A DNA stretch of 64,000 nt. Origin: JBBQTQ01 sp038213135 (GTDB taxonomy: Bacteria; Actinomycetota; Thermoleophilia; Gaiellales; Gaiellaceae). The stretch is from positions 21,435-85,434 of the forward strand of contig JBBQTQ010000001.1 of the NCBI GenBank assembly GCA_038213135.1, given 5' to 3'. Positions within the stretch are counted from its first letter, which is position 1. Each line of letters starts with the position of its first letter. The position numbers were made by a program, and so were the translations under genes. The notes beneath the pieces are model-generated. The model did no database searches, was not told the origin of the DNA, and saw only the letters and a list, made by a program, of their open reading frames with translations. This document shows positions 29,282-38,555 of this stretch, piece after piece.

Positions 29282-31283
29282 TGTCGGCGCGGCCCCAGCG
29301 GCCGCGGATGCCGCTCAGCTCGAGCCGGCCGATCCGTTCCGGTAGCGCCGGATCGGAGCGGAGCTTGTCGCCTTCGGGCTCGAGCCCGAGCATCGCACGG
29401 AGAAGCAGGAACGGCGTGCCGGTCGCCCAGGCCTGCGGGCTCGAGGCGGTCGGGTACTCGACCGGGAAGTTCGTGAGCAGGCGCGGGTAGCCGGCAAAGA
29501 CCTCGGGCAGCCGGTACCGGAAATAGGTGGCTGCGTCGAGAATTGCCATCGCGATCGTGTTCGCCTCGTCGCGGAACCCGTATCGCGCGAGCCCGGCCGC
29601 GATCAGGGAGTTGTCATGCGGCCAGACCGTCCCGTCGTGGTACTCGATCGGGCTGTAGCCGCCCTCGGCCGTCCCCATCGTCCGGACTCCCCACCCGGAG
29701 AAGAGCTCGTCGCCGAGCAGGTGCCGTGCCAGCGCCGGCGCCTTGTCCTCGTCGACGATCCCGCTCCAGAGCAGGTGGCCGACGTTCGACGTGAGGCTGT
29801 CGACGGGCTTCTTCTCGCCGTCGAGCGCGAGCGCGAAGAACTCGCGATCCGCCAGCCAGAAGTCGCGGTTGAAGCGCTCCCGTAGCACGGTCGCGTCGCT
29901 CTCCAACCGCGCCGCCAGCTCCGGGTCGCCCCAGAAGTCCCGCGCCAGCCGAGCGCATCGCAGCTTCGCGTCGTACACGTAGCCCTGCAGCTCGCAGACC
30001 GCCCGCGGCAGCGAGGAGAGCGAGCCGTCGTGCTGGAGGATCGAGTTCCAGGAGTCCTTCCAGCACTGGTTCTCGAGCCCCGACTCGGTGTTGCGCTCGT
30101 ACTCGACGTACCCGTCGCCGTCGCGGTCGCCGTAGCGATCGATCCATTCGAGGGCAGCGCGCGCGTTCGGCTCGAGCTCGCGGACGAGCTCGGCGTCACC
30201 GGTCCAGCGCTCCGTCTCGTCGAGCAGGATCAGCCACAGCGGCGTGGAGTCGAAGCTGCCGTAGTACGGCGAGTGTGGCCGCTCGTGGAAGTGCGTCAGC
30301 TCGCCGAAGCGCAGCTCGTGCAGGATCTTGCCGGGCTGCTCCTCGCGGAAGTGGTCCTCCTTCTTCCCCTGCAGGGCGCCGAGCACGCGCAGGGTCGTCG
30401 CGGCGAGCTCCGGGTGGAAGGGCAGGGCCTGATAGCTCGTGATCACGCTGTCGCGGCCGAAGAGAGCCATGAACCAGGGCAGTCCGGCGGCGGGTACCGA
30501 GGCACTCGGGAACTGCGGCAGGATGTCGTCCACGTAGAAGCGCAGCGCGGCCAGGTCGACGAGGCTGCGGCGGCGGATGTGGTGGAGCGGGTCCCAGTCG
30601 CAGTCGAGCTTCGGCGCCGCCTCGAGCCACTCCTCGAGGCTGTGCTGGATGTTCGGCCGCGCCTCGTGCTGGCCGTGGCCGTACTTCGGCCCCGTGAGCG
30701 CTCCGTCGACCGGGTGCACGTCGAGGCAGGTCGACCACTCACCCTTGGCCGGGATCCGGATGCGGAAGACGAGTCCATCCCTCGTCAGCTCCGCCTTCGC
30801 AGTCGACGTGATGCGCGTCTCGCGAACCCAGTCCTCGCGCCTGTACCCGAGCACGAGCTCGCCGGGACGCACGTCGACGTAGCTCTCGCCTTTCTTGGCG
30901 AGCGCGTCCTTCACCTCGAAGAGGTCGGCGAAGTCGGACGCAGCTGCGAGATGGAGCTCGATCTCGGCGGTCTCGAGGCCGTGGTTGAAGACGATCAGGT
31001 CCTCGTGGAAGCCGTCGCCGACGACCCGTTTGCGGATCATCGACAGGGACGGGTCCTTGTAGACGGTTCCCGTCGGCGGGTGGACGAAGAACTGCGTCGA
31101 GAAATAGTCGATGTCGTCGAAGGAGAGCAGCAGCGGCGTCTGCCCGGCGATCGTCAGCTTCCACTTCGAGAGGAAGCGCGTGTCCCGGTGGAAGAGGCCC
31201 TGCGGCTGATCGGGTGCCGCATCGATGTCGCCGGAGTTGGCGCAGACGACGAAGGTGGAGCCGTCGAGGATGCTGACCGGCAT
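29271..31283 (-). CDS. Amylo-alpha-1,6-glucosidase / glycogen-debranching-like enzyme
   Basis: The 670-residue protein has an N-terminal beta-rich glycogen-debranching N-terminal domain (SGDIDAAPDQPQGLFHRDTRFLSKW..., residues about 15-330). It is followed by an (alpha/alpha)6 barrel with GLPWFMALFGRDSVITSYQ, YYGSFDSTPLWLILLDE, ENQCWKDSWNSI and VWPHDNSLIAAGL, as in MGH63/GDE enzymes. Such actinobacterial proteins are annotated as amylo-alpha-1,6-glucosidases; true specificity may be trehalose, glucosylglycerate or a short malto-oligosaccharide. ATG 31283, seven bases after TAGTCT, is preferred over a start 38 codons upstream. Confidence 0.83.
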   Translation of the reverse strand: MPVSILDGSTFVVCANSGDIDAAPDQPQGLFHRDTRFLSKWKLTIAGQTPLLLSFDDIDYFSTQFFVHPPTGTVYKDPSLSMIRKRVVGDGFHEDLIVFNHGLETAEIELHLAAASDFADLFEVKDALAKKGESYVDVRPGELVLGYRREDWVRETRITSTAKAELTRDGLVFRIRIPAKGEWSTCLDVHPVDGALTGPKYGHGQHEARPNIQHSLEEWLEAAPKLDCDWDPLHHIRRRSLVDLAALRFYVDDILPQFPSASVPAAGLPWFMALFGRDSVITSYQALPFHPELAATTLRVLGALQGKKEDHFREEQPGKILHELRFGELTHFHERPHSPYYGSFDSTPLWLILLDETERWTGDAELVRELEPNARAALEWIDRYGDRDGDGYVEYERNTESGLENQCWKDSWNSILQHDGSLSSLPRAVCELQGYVYDAKLRCARLARDFWGDPELAARLESDATVLRERFNRDFWLADREFFALALDGEKKPVDSLTSNVGHLLWSGIVDEDKAPALARHLLGDELFSGWGVRTMGTAEGGYSPIEYHDGTVWPHDNSLIAAGLARYGFRDEANTIAMAILDAATYFRYRLPEVFAGYPRLLTNFPVEYPTASSPQAWATGTPFLLLRAMLGLEPEGDKLRSDPALPERIGRLELSGIRGRWGRADISA

Positions 31284-31290
31284 CCGCGCC

Positions 31291-31320
31291 AGACTAACCC
31301 GCGGGGCGTACGATCCTGGG
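31291..31320. promoter_or_regulatory. Divergent leaderless -10 boxes for the glucosidase and a secreted protein gene
   Basis: On the minus strand TAGTCT (31291-31296) ends seven bases before the glucosidase ATG. On the plus strand TACGAT (31309-31314) ends six bases before the ATG at 31321. Confidence 0.55.
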
Positions 31321-31667
31321 ATGCACCTGCTGCTCGTGGCAGCGAGCTTCGTCGCCCTTCTGCAGGGCGGGCCGAAGACTCCGCCCGCAGACAACAAGAC
31401 GAAGTGGCCTTACACGGTCACCGTCAAGGATGCGAAGGGCCATCCGGTGCCCGCGAAGATCACCGTCCAGATCCTCGATCCGATCGGCGGCGTCCACGCG
31501 GTGCAGTTCGACAGCAACACCAAGCCGATCACGAATCATCCGATCGTCGGGCGCTTCCGCGACCAGCTCGAGTGGCCGCCCGAGGCGCGCGGCTTCAAGT
31601 TCACGTTCCGGGTGATCGTGAAGGCGCTCGGCTCGACGAAGACGCTCTCGACGGTCGTCCAGCCGCG

Positions 31668-31671
<4 letters not shown>
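31321..31671 (+). CDS. Small secreted protein, function unknown
   Basis: The 116-residue protein starts with a short hydrophobic stretch (LLLVAASFVALLQGG) that looks like a signal peptide. The mature part has an immunoglobulin-like beta pattern (PYTVTVKDAKGHPVPAKITVQIL, then VGRFRDQLEWPPEARGFKFTFRVIV). I do not recognise a family. The start is supported by the leaderless TACGAT box. The TTG start of the following ABC ATPase overlaps its stop, so the two are coupled and may act together at the envelope. Confidence 0.7.
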
Positions 31672-32357
<686 letters not shown>

Positions 32358-33449
32358 CCGCGCGCCAGGCCGGGTAGAGGGCGCCGAGGATCCCAACGCC
32401 GAGGGCGAATGCTAGCCCCCAGGCGAAGACGCCGGCCGTGAACTCCGGCGAGACGAGCGAGGAGAGAGCGCTCTCGCGCGTGAAGAGGTCGGCTGCGACC
32501 CAGCCGACGAGCAGGCCGAGGCCGAGCGCGATCACGCCGATGCCGGCGGCCTCGCTGACGATCAGCAACGCGATCCGCCGCTTCGGCCAGCCGACCGCGC
32601 GCATGATCCCGATCTCCCGGGTCCTCTCGAACACGGACATCGCCATCGTGTTCGTAACGCCGATCCCGCCGACGATCAGCGCGAGCAGCGAAAAGATCCA
32701 GCCGCTCTCGATGATCACGCGGCTCGACGTGTCGACCTTGACCGCCTGGCCGGGCTCGGTCACCGCCGTGACGCCCGGGAAGCGGCGCTCGAGCTCCTTC
32801 GCCACGTCCTTCGGGCGGTGGCCGAGCTGGACGGTGATCCCGAGCGTCGTCACCTCGCCCGGATGGCCGGCGAGTCGCTGCACCGTCGCAAGCGGCAGCA
32901 CGGCGCCGTTGTCCTCGTAGCGATCGCCGCTGTGGTAGACCCCGGCGATCGGCAGCCGGGCGTGCTCGACGCTCAGCGTTCGCCCCGGCGAGAGATGGAG
33001 CCGGCGGGCAGCGCGGTCGCCGATCAGCGCCTGGTCCTGAACGGGCCGGTGGCCGTCGACGATTACGAGGCGCTGCTCCGTGAACTCATTCGGCGCGAAA
33101 CCGAAGACGAGGAACGCGTTGTCTCCTTGCGCATTGCTGACTCGCAGGAAGATCCGGGACACGTGCGCGACGCCGGGCTGCGCCGCGATCTTCTGCGCGA
33201 GGCTGTCTGGCAGCAGTGACTTCGTGAGGTCGGCGGCGCCGTTCTGGAAGAGCCCGAAGTCCGCGCGGCCGACGTGGATCAGGTCGCTGGCCGTCCGGCG
33301 CACGCCTGCGGCGATCGAGAGCAGGGCAACGATCAGACCGACACCGACGGCCACGCCCGCCGCGGTGAGTGCGGTCCGGGCTCGCCGGCGGCGCAGGTTC
33401 TTCCAGACGAAGCCGGCCCAGGTCACAAGGGCATTCTCTACCCCGTTGG

Positions 33450-33464
33450 TAGGGTGGAACGACG
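33450..33464 (+). promoter_or_regulatory. -10 box upstream of mrp
   Basis: TAGGGT at 33450-33455 ends nine bases before the ATG at 33465, so at most a few leader bases are expected. Confidence 0.45.
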
Positions 33465-34520
33465 ATGCGCGAAGCGATTTTGAAGGCGCTCGAGAACGTG
33501 ATCGACCCCGAGTTGCGGCGGCCGGTCACCGAGCTCGACATGGTGAGGGACGTCCAGATCGAGGGCGGCGATGTGACCGTGACTATCGCCCTGACCGTCG
33601 CCGGCTGCCCGCTCCGGTCGTCGTTCCAGGACCAGGTCGCCGCGCATGTTGGGGCGGTCGCCGGTGTCGAGACGGTGCGGCTCGAGTTCGACGTGATGAG
33701 CCCCGAGGAGAAGACGGCGCTGACGACCAAGCTGCGCGGCGGCGTCGAGAACCGCTCGAAGGGGATCACCGTCTCGCGCTCGACTCGCGTGATCGCGCTC
33801 GCGAGCGGCAAGGGCGGCGTCGGCAAGTCGTCGCTGACGGTGAACCTGGCGGCTGCCTTCTCGGGGCTGGGGCAGCAGGTCGGAGTCCTCGACGCGGACA
33901 TCTACGGCCACTCGATTCCGCACATGCTCGGCATCTCGCAGAAGCCGGTGGTCGTCGACAAGCTGATCGTCCCGCCGGTCAAGGACGACCTGAAGCTGAT
34001 GTCGATCGGGTTCTTCCTCGACGAGAACTCGCCGGTGATGTGGCGTGGCCCGATGCTCCATCGCGCGCTGGAGCAGTTCCTCTCTGACGTGCACTGGGGC
34101 GACCTGGACGTGCTGCTCGTGGACATGCCGCCGGGAACCGGCGACGTGGCGATCTCGCTTGGGCAGCTCCTTCCGCGCGCGGAGGTGGTGATCGTGACGA
34201 CCCCGCAGCCGCTCGCCCAGGAGGTCGCGGTCCGTGCTGCGCTGATGGCGCAGAAGACGAACATGCGCGTGATCGGTGTGATCGAGAACATGACCTCCGA
34301 GGTCTTCGGCTCGGGCGGCGGCGAGCGGCTCGCCGAGCAGATCGGCGCGCCGCTGCTCGGTCAGGTGCCGCTGGACGCACGTCTCCGCGAGTGCGGCGAC
34401 CGCGGCGAGCCGCTCGTTCTTGCCGACCCCGAGTGCGAGACTGCGCAAACGATTGTCGCGATCGCCGAGACGATCCACGCGACTCGCAAGGCGTTCAAGC
34501 CGCTGCCGGTTCTGTCCTAA
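33465..34520 (+). CDS. mrp: Mrp/NBP35-family Fe-S cluster carrier ATPase
   Basis: The 351-residue protein has an N-terminal MIP18/DUF59 domain (about residues 1-90, with ENVIDPELRRPVTELDMV and VAGCPLRSSF). A deviant Walker A P-loop ATPase domain follows, with ALASGKGGVGKSSLTVNLA (about 109-127), VGVLDADIYGHSIPHML and LLVDMPPGTGD. Mrp proteins bind and transfer Fe-S clusters. The CxxC after the IEN strand of many Mrps is absent here (ENMTSEVFGSGGG), so cluster binding may differ. Context with Nuo, IscA and LipA makes an Fe-S role plausible. Confidence 0.9.
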   Translation: MREAILKALENVIDPELRRPVTELDMVRDVQIEGGDVTVTIALTVAGCPLRSSFQDQVAAHVGAVAGVETVRLEFDVMSPEEKTALTTKLRGGVENRSKGITVSRSTRVIALASGKGGVGKSSLTVNLAAAFSGLGQQVGVLDADIYGHSIPHMLGISQKPVVVDKLIVPPVKDDLKLMSIGFFLDENSPVMWRGPMLHRALEQFLSDVHWGDLDVLLVDMPPGTGDVAISLGQLLPRAEVVIVTTPQPLAQEVAVRAALMAQKTNMRVIGVIENMTSEVFGSGGGERLAEQIGAPLLGQVPLDARLRECGDRGEPLVLADPECETAQTIVAIAETIHATRKAFKPLPVLS

Positions 34521-34525
34521 CGGGC

Positions 34526-34552
34526 CACGTCCGGGGTCAGACCCCGGTCGTG
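34526..34552. repeat. Palindromic element CCGGGGTC-A-GACCCCGG
   Basis: Arms of 13 bases (CACGTCCGGGGTC and GACCCCGGTCGTG) pair with a single mismatch around one central base. It sits at the 3' end shared by mrp (plus) and the MBL hydrolase (minus, whose last codons it overlaps) and may terminate both. The GGGGTCAGACCCC core is typical of dispersed palindromes in bacterial genomes. Confidence 0.55.
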
Positions 34553-35232
34553 TCTCCCGGCGCCATGTCCTCGACCGTGACTCCGAGCGCGAGCTTGCGC
34601 AGCTCCTCCGGCGTTCCGGTCAGCACGGGGAACGTGCCCCAGTGGCACGGCACGCAGCGCTTGACCCCGAGCAACTCCAGCGCGACAGCGGCCTCCTCCG
34701 GGCCCATGGTGAACCAGTCGCCGATCGGGAGCACCGCAAGGTCCGGCTTGTAGATTCGCCCGATCAGCGCCATGTCGCCGAAGACGCACGTGTCGCCGGC
34801 GAAGTAGATCGTCTCGCCGTGCTCCAGGCGGATTACGAGGCCGCACGCGTCCCCCAGATACGTTCCATCCTCCGCGCTGGACGAGTGGAGCGCGTTCGTC
34901 AGCGTGTACCGGATCCCGTCGATCTCCTGGCTGCCACCCTTGTTGATCCCCGGCAGCTTGCCCACGTTCGCACCCTGCTTCCCGAGCCAGGTCTTCAGCT
35001 CGATGATGGCGACCACCGAGGGCTCGAAGCGCTTCGTCAGCTCGACGGTGTCGCCCAGGTGGTCGCCGTGACCATGCGTGAGTGCGATTACGTCGACGCG
35101 CTCCGGCTCCTTCTCAGCGTCGGGGCACTTTGGGTTGCCGGTCAGAAACGGATCGACGTAGATGCGCTTGCCGGTCGACGTGTCGATTCGGAACGACGCG
35201 TGTCCGAGCCAGGTGAGCGAAGCCTCTGCCAT
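34537..35232 (-). CDS. UPF0173-type metallo-beta-lactamase-fold hydrolase
   Basis: The 231-residue protein has the MBL-fold metal motif LTHGHGDHLGD (about residues 51-61), preceded by LTWLGHASFRID at the N-terminus, an IYFAGDTCVFGDM Asp-containing strand, and a final His in CVPCHWGTFP. These match the UPF0173 metal-dependent hydrolases, whose substrate is unknown. A GGGGGGAAAT tract just upstream of the ATG is a plausible ribosome site, unlike the many leaderless genes here. It converges with mrp. Confidence 0.85.
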   Translation of the reverse strand: MAEASLTWLGHASFRIDTSTGKRIYVDPFLTGNPKCPDAEKEPERVDVIALTHGHGDHLGDTVELTKRFEPSVVAIIELKTWLGKQGANVGKLPGINKGGSQEIDGIRYTLTNALHSSSAEDGTYLGDACGLVIRLEHGETIYFAGDTCVFGDMALIGRIYKPDLAVLPIGDWFTMGPEEAAVALELLGVKRCVPCHWGTFPVLTGTPEELRKLALGVTVEDMAPGDTTGV

Positions 35233-35290
35233 TCGATTTCCCCCCGTTTTCGTCGCAGGACTGTCCGATGCGCCCGCGAATCTAACGGGC

Positions 35291-35677
35291 GTGCCCCGGG
35301 TCGCGCTGCCGCCGATAGCGCTCGCAGTCCTCGCCGGACTCGCCGACGCCGCCGGCGGTCACTCGATCGCCTTCTGGCTCTTGGTTCTGGCAGTGCCGGC
35401 CGCAGCGATCGCCGCGCTCGCCACTCTCGACGCGGCGCTCGAGCCCGACGGCTCCCGCTCGCTCCGCCATGCGTGGCTGCAGAGTGCGGCGCTCGTCCTG
35501 CTGCTCGCCGTCACCGCTGTCCGCGCACCCGTTCGGGCCACCGGTCACGTGCCGAGCTTCGCCGTGACTGCGTACGTTCTCTGCCTCCTCGTCTTCGCGC
35601 TGCAGGCGTTCGTCGCGATCGTGCCGACGCTGCGCGCGCTGGGCCGCCAGATGAAGCCGGGCGCCGCGGCTCGCTAG
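35291..35677 (+). CDS. Small integral membrane protein, function unknown
   Basis: From GTG 35291 the protein is 128 residues with about four hydrophobic helices (VALPPIALAVLAGLADAA, IAFWLLVLAVPAAAIAALATL, AWLQSAALVLLLAVTAV and FAVTAYVLCLLVFALQAFVAIV). I see no catalytic motif or known family. The open frame extends upstream to 35162, but that part is antisense to the MBL gene. It converges with the MFS gene, nine bases apart. Confidence 0.55.
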   Translation: MPRVALPPIALAVLAGLADAAGGHSIAFWLLVLAVPAAAIAALATLDAALEPDGSRSLRHAWLQSAALVLLLAVTAVRAPVRATGHVPSFAVTAYVLCLLVFALQAFVAIVPTLRALGRQMKPGAAAR

Positions 35678-35686
35678 AAGCCGCGC

Positions 35687-37024
35687 CTAACCTTCTCGGC
35701 TACTCGCCACGTTCGGCTCGGCCTGGGCTCTAAGGAGCAGCGCGTCGTTGTGCGGTTGCGCCATCACCTCTGCGTCTTCGGTGCTCGTGATCGTGCGGAT
35801 CGGGGAGAGGATGAGGGGCACGAAGGCGAGCGAGGCGCCGATGGCGCCGATCCAGAGAGTCTCTCGGAGTCCGACGTGAGAGCCGAGCGCTCCGCCGAGG
35901 AGTCCTCCGAGCGGGATCACACCCCAGACGACGAATCGTCTGGAGGCAGTCATCCGGCCAAGCATCCGATCCGGTGTGATCGCCTGGCTGAGCGTGATCG
36001 CCGTGATGTTGTAGATGACCGACCCGAGCGCGAAGACGAACTGCGCGACCACGAGGAACGGGATGGCGAGCGAGCCTGAGGCGAGGGGAATGAGGACAAG
36101 CGCCCAGGCATTCGTGGCAGCTCCGATGAGTGTCTTGCCGATCCCGAACCTCCGCGTCAGGCGTGTCGCGGCGACGGCGCCCAGCAGGGAGCCGATGCTG
36201 CCGAGGGTGAAGGTCAAGCCGATCGTCGCTGGCGAGAGGTGCAGCTGCCGAACCGCGTAGACGAGGACGATCGAGAAGATCAGGGTCGTGAAGAAGTTGC
36301 TGATCGCGACGAACAGGATGCTCGGTCGCATGAACGGGTGGCGAAGGACGTACCTCAACCCTTCCGCAATCTCGGTTCGCATCCGCGGTCTGTGACCGCT
36401 GACCCGCTCGCGCGCCGTCTCCTCACGTCGAATCCGCGCAAGGAACAGAGCAGACACGACGAAGCTGGCAGCATCGAGCAGGATCGCGTACGGCGCGCGT
36501 AACGCACCGACCAAGATCCCGGCAAGTCCAGGGCCGGCTACCCCAGCAGTGGAACGAGTGAACTCCAGTTTCGAGTTGCCCTCGCCGATATCCCCGCGCT
36601 CGACGAGTGAGGGCAGATAGGACTGGTAGGCGACGTCGAAGAAGACCGTCAGAAGGCCGGCGAGGAAGCCGACGGCGTAGATCTGTCCCAGCGTCAGCTC
36701 GCCTAACACATACGCGAGAGGTATCGAGCCAAGGGCGAGCGCACGCCCGCAATCCGCGGCTATCAAGATCGGCCGCCGCCGTAATCGGTCGACCCAAACA
36801 CCGGCAGGAAGACTGAACAAGACGAACGGAAGCATCTCGACCACGCCGAGCGCCGCAACCTCGAAGGTCGTCGCCCGGAGAACGAGGATCGCCGCAAGAG
36901 GCAGCGCGAGCTGCGTCACTTGGCTCCCGAACTGGCTGATCGTCTGCCCCGACCAGAGGCACAAGAAATCGCCGTTATGCCAAAGCGCGCCTTGCGGACG
37001 GAGCCCCATGAGCAAACCGCGCAT
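35687..37024 (-). CDS. MFS transporter (MFS_3, EntS-like exporter family)
   Basis: The 445-residue protein has twelve hydrophobic helices and the MFS_3 signatures: FLCLWSGQTISQFGSQVTQLALPLAAI at the N-terminus, VDRLRRRPILIAADCGRA in the loop 2-3 (about residues 78-95) and RMLGRMTASRRFVVWGVIPLGGLLGG in the second half. Relatives export siderophores, macrolides or other small molecules. It lies 55 bases downstream of nuoN on the same strand. Codon use is visibly more A/T-rich than in the nuo genes, so it may be a later arrival. TTGACA occurs in the gap, but no matching -10 is seen. Confidence 0.85.
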   Translation of the reverse strand: MRGLLMGLRPQGALWHNGDFLCLWSGQTISQFGSQVTQLALPLAAILVLRATTFEVAALGVVEMLPFVLFSLPAGVWVDRLRRRPILIAADCGRALALGSIPLAYVLGELTLGQIYAVGFLAGLLTVFFDVAYQSYLPSLVERGDIGEGNSKLEFTRSTAGVAGPGLAGILVGALRAPYAILLDAASFVVSALFLARIRREETARERVSGHRPRMRTEIAEGLRYVLRHPFMRPSILFVAISNFFTTLIFSIVLVYAVRQLHLSPATIGLTFTLGSIGSLLGAVAATRLTRRFGIGKTLIGAATNAWALVLIPLASGSLAIPFLVVAQFVFALGSVIYNITAITLSQAITPDRMLGRMTASRRFVVWGVIPLGGLLGGALGSHVGLRETLWIGAIGASLAFVPLILSPIRTITSTEDAEVMAQPHNDALLLRAQAEPNVASSREG

Positions 37025-37079
37025 CCAGCCGAACTATGTCAAGGGCGTTCGCCTGGCCCGCGTTTGGGACGCTGTGCTC

Positions 37080-38555
37080 TCAGAAGCCGAGCGCGCCGCT
37101 GACGGCGTGTTTCGCCAGGTCGATTAGCGGCTGCACCGCGAAGAACGAGCCGACAGTGACGGCGAGCGCGGCCGCGATCGCCAGGCTCAGCGCGCGCTCC
37201 TTCGGCGGCTGGCCGCCCACGAGTGCGACCTCGCTTGGTAGGCGCATGTAGACCGCTCGGATCACGCCGAGGTAGTAGTAGAGGCTAACCGCGGTGGCGA
37301 GGACGCCGACGATCAGCAGCCAGATCCAGCCCCGGTCGTAGATCGCGGCGAAGACGTAGAACTTGCCGACGAAGCCGCCCGTCGGCGGCAGTCCGGCGAA
37401 GCCGAGCATGAACACCCACATGGCGACGCCGTGCAGCGGCCGCTCCCAGCCGAGCCCGGCGAGGTTCTCGAGCGTCACCGGCTGGCCGAGCTCCCGCTCG
37501 CGCGCCGCGACGACGGCGAACGCGCCGATCGACATGGCCGCGTAGGGCACGAGGTAGTAGAGAAGCGCGCGCGAGCCGAGCGCGCTGTTCGCCGCGATCC
37601 CGATCAGCATGAAGCCCGCGTGCGAGACCGACGAGTAGGCGAGCAGCCGCTTCACGTTCCGCTGCAGCAGCGCACCGAGGTTTCCGATCACGAGCGAGGC
37701 GACGGAGATCGCCGCGACCGCGGGCGCCCAGAGGTGCGCCTCCTGCGGGAAGGCGGTCACGAGCACGCGCAGCGTCAGGATCAGGGCGACCGTCTTCGTC
37801 GCCGCCGACATGAAGGCCGTCACGGGTGTCGGCGCGCCCTCGTAGACGTCCGGCGTCCACATGTGGAACGGCGCGGCCGAGGCCTTGTAGGCGAAGCCGA
37901 CGAGCATCATCGCGAGCCCGACGATCAGCAGCGAGTCGCCGACGAGACCCTGCGAGGAGATCGCGGCCGCGATGTCGTGGAACGCAAGGTGCCCGGTGGC
38001 GCCGTAGACGAGCGCCGAGCCGAAGAGCAGGAATGCCGAGCCGAAGCCGCCGACGATCAGGTACTTCAGCGCCGCCTCGAGCGACCGCTCGATTCCCGCA
38101 TCGATCGCGCAGAGCACGTAGAGGCAGAGCGAGAACCACTCGAGCGAGAGGAACAGCGTCATCAGGTTGTTCGCCGACCCGAGGAAGACCATTCCCGCGC
38201 CGGCCGCGGCGAGTAGCGCGTAGTACTCGGCCACGTGCTCCCGGCCCCAGCGGCGCGTGTACGAGACGCCGACCGCGAGCAGGCCCGAGCCGGCGATCAG
38301 GATCGCGGCGAACGCGCCGAGCCGGTCGCGGCGCATCGCGTCCGCGATCACGCCGTGGCCGTGGGCGCTGTCGGCGAAGAGCGCCGCCGCGACGCCGAAC
38401 GCTCCCGCATAGCCGAGCGCGCAGCAGACCGCCGAGAACGCGCTCCTGGCGCGGGCCGGAACCAGCACCGCCGCGAGCAGGCAGATCGCGGCCGTGCCCA
38501 GAAGCGCAAGCGTCGGCGCGAGGGCGTACAAGTCGACGGGCGGGCGATGGATCAT
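37080..38555 (-). CDS. nuoN: NADH-quinone oxidoreductase subunit N
   Basis: The 491-residue protein is an antiporter-like membrane subunit of respiratory complex I with about 14 helices. Landmarks are the helix-5 glutamate segment FLSLEWFSLCLYVLCAIDAG, the central SAAPFHMWTPDVYEGAPTPVTAFMSAATKT (with the conserved Lys), KRLLAYSSVSHAGFML and PPTGGFVGKFYVF. It is the last gene of the minus-strand nuoA-N operon; its ATG overlaps the nuoM stop by four bases. Confidence 0.96.
   Translation of the reverse strand: MIHRPPVDLYALAPTLALLGTAAICLLAAVLVPARARSAFSAVCCALGYAGAFGVAAALFADSAHGHGVIADAMRRDRLGAFAAILIAGSGLLAVGVSYTRRWGREHVAEYYALLAAAGAGMVFLGSANNLMTLFLSLEWFSLCLYVLCAIDAGIERSLEAALKYLIVGGFGSAFLLFGSALVYGATGHLAFHDIAAAISSQGLVGDSLLIVGLAMMLVGFAYKASAAPFHMWTPDVYEGAPTPVTAFMSAATKTVALILTLRVLVTAFPQEAHLWAPAVAAISVASLVIGNLGALLQRNVKRLLAYSSVSHAGFMLIGIAANSALGSRALLYYLVPYAAMSIGAFAVVAARERELGQPVTLENLAGLGWERPLHGVAMWVFMLGFAGLPPTGGFVGKFYVFAAIYDRGWIWLLIVGVLATAVSLYYYLGVIRAVYMRLPSEVALVGGQPPKERALSLAIAAALAVTVGSFFAVQPLIDLAKHAVSGALGF

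Noticed and set aside
37014..37042. TTGACA at 37042-37037 on the minus strand as the -35 of an MFS promoter
   Set aside because: No -10-like hexamer lies 16-18 bases downstream.
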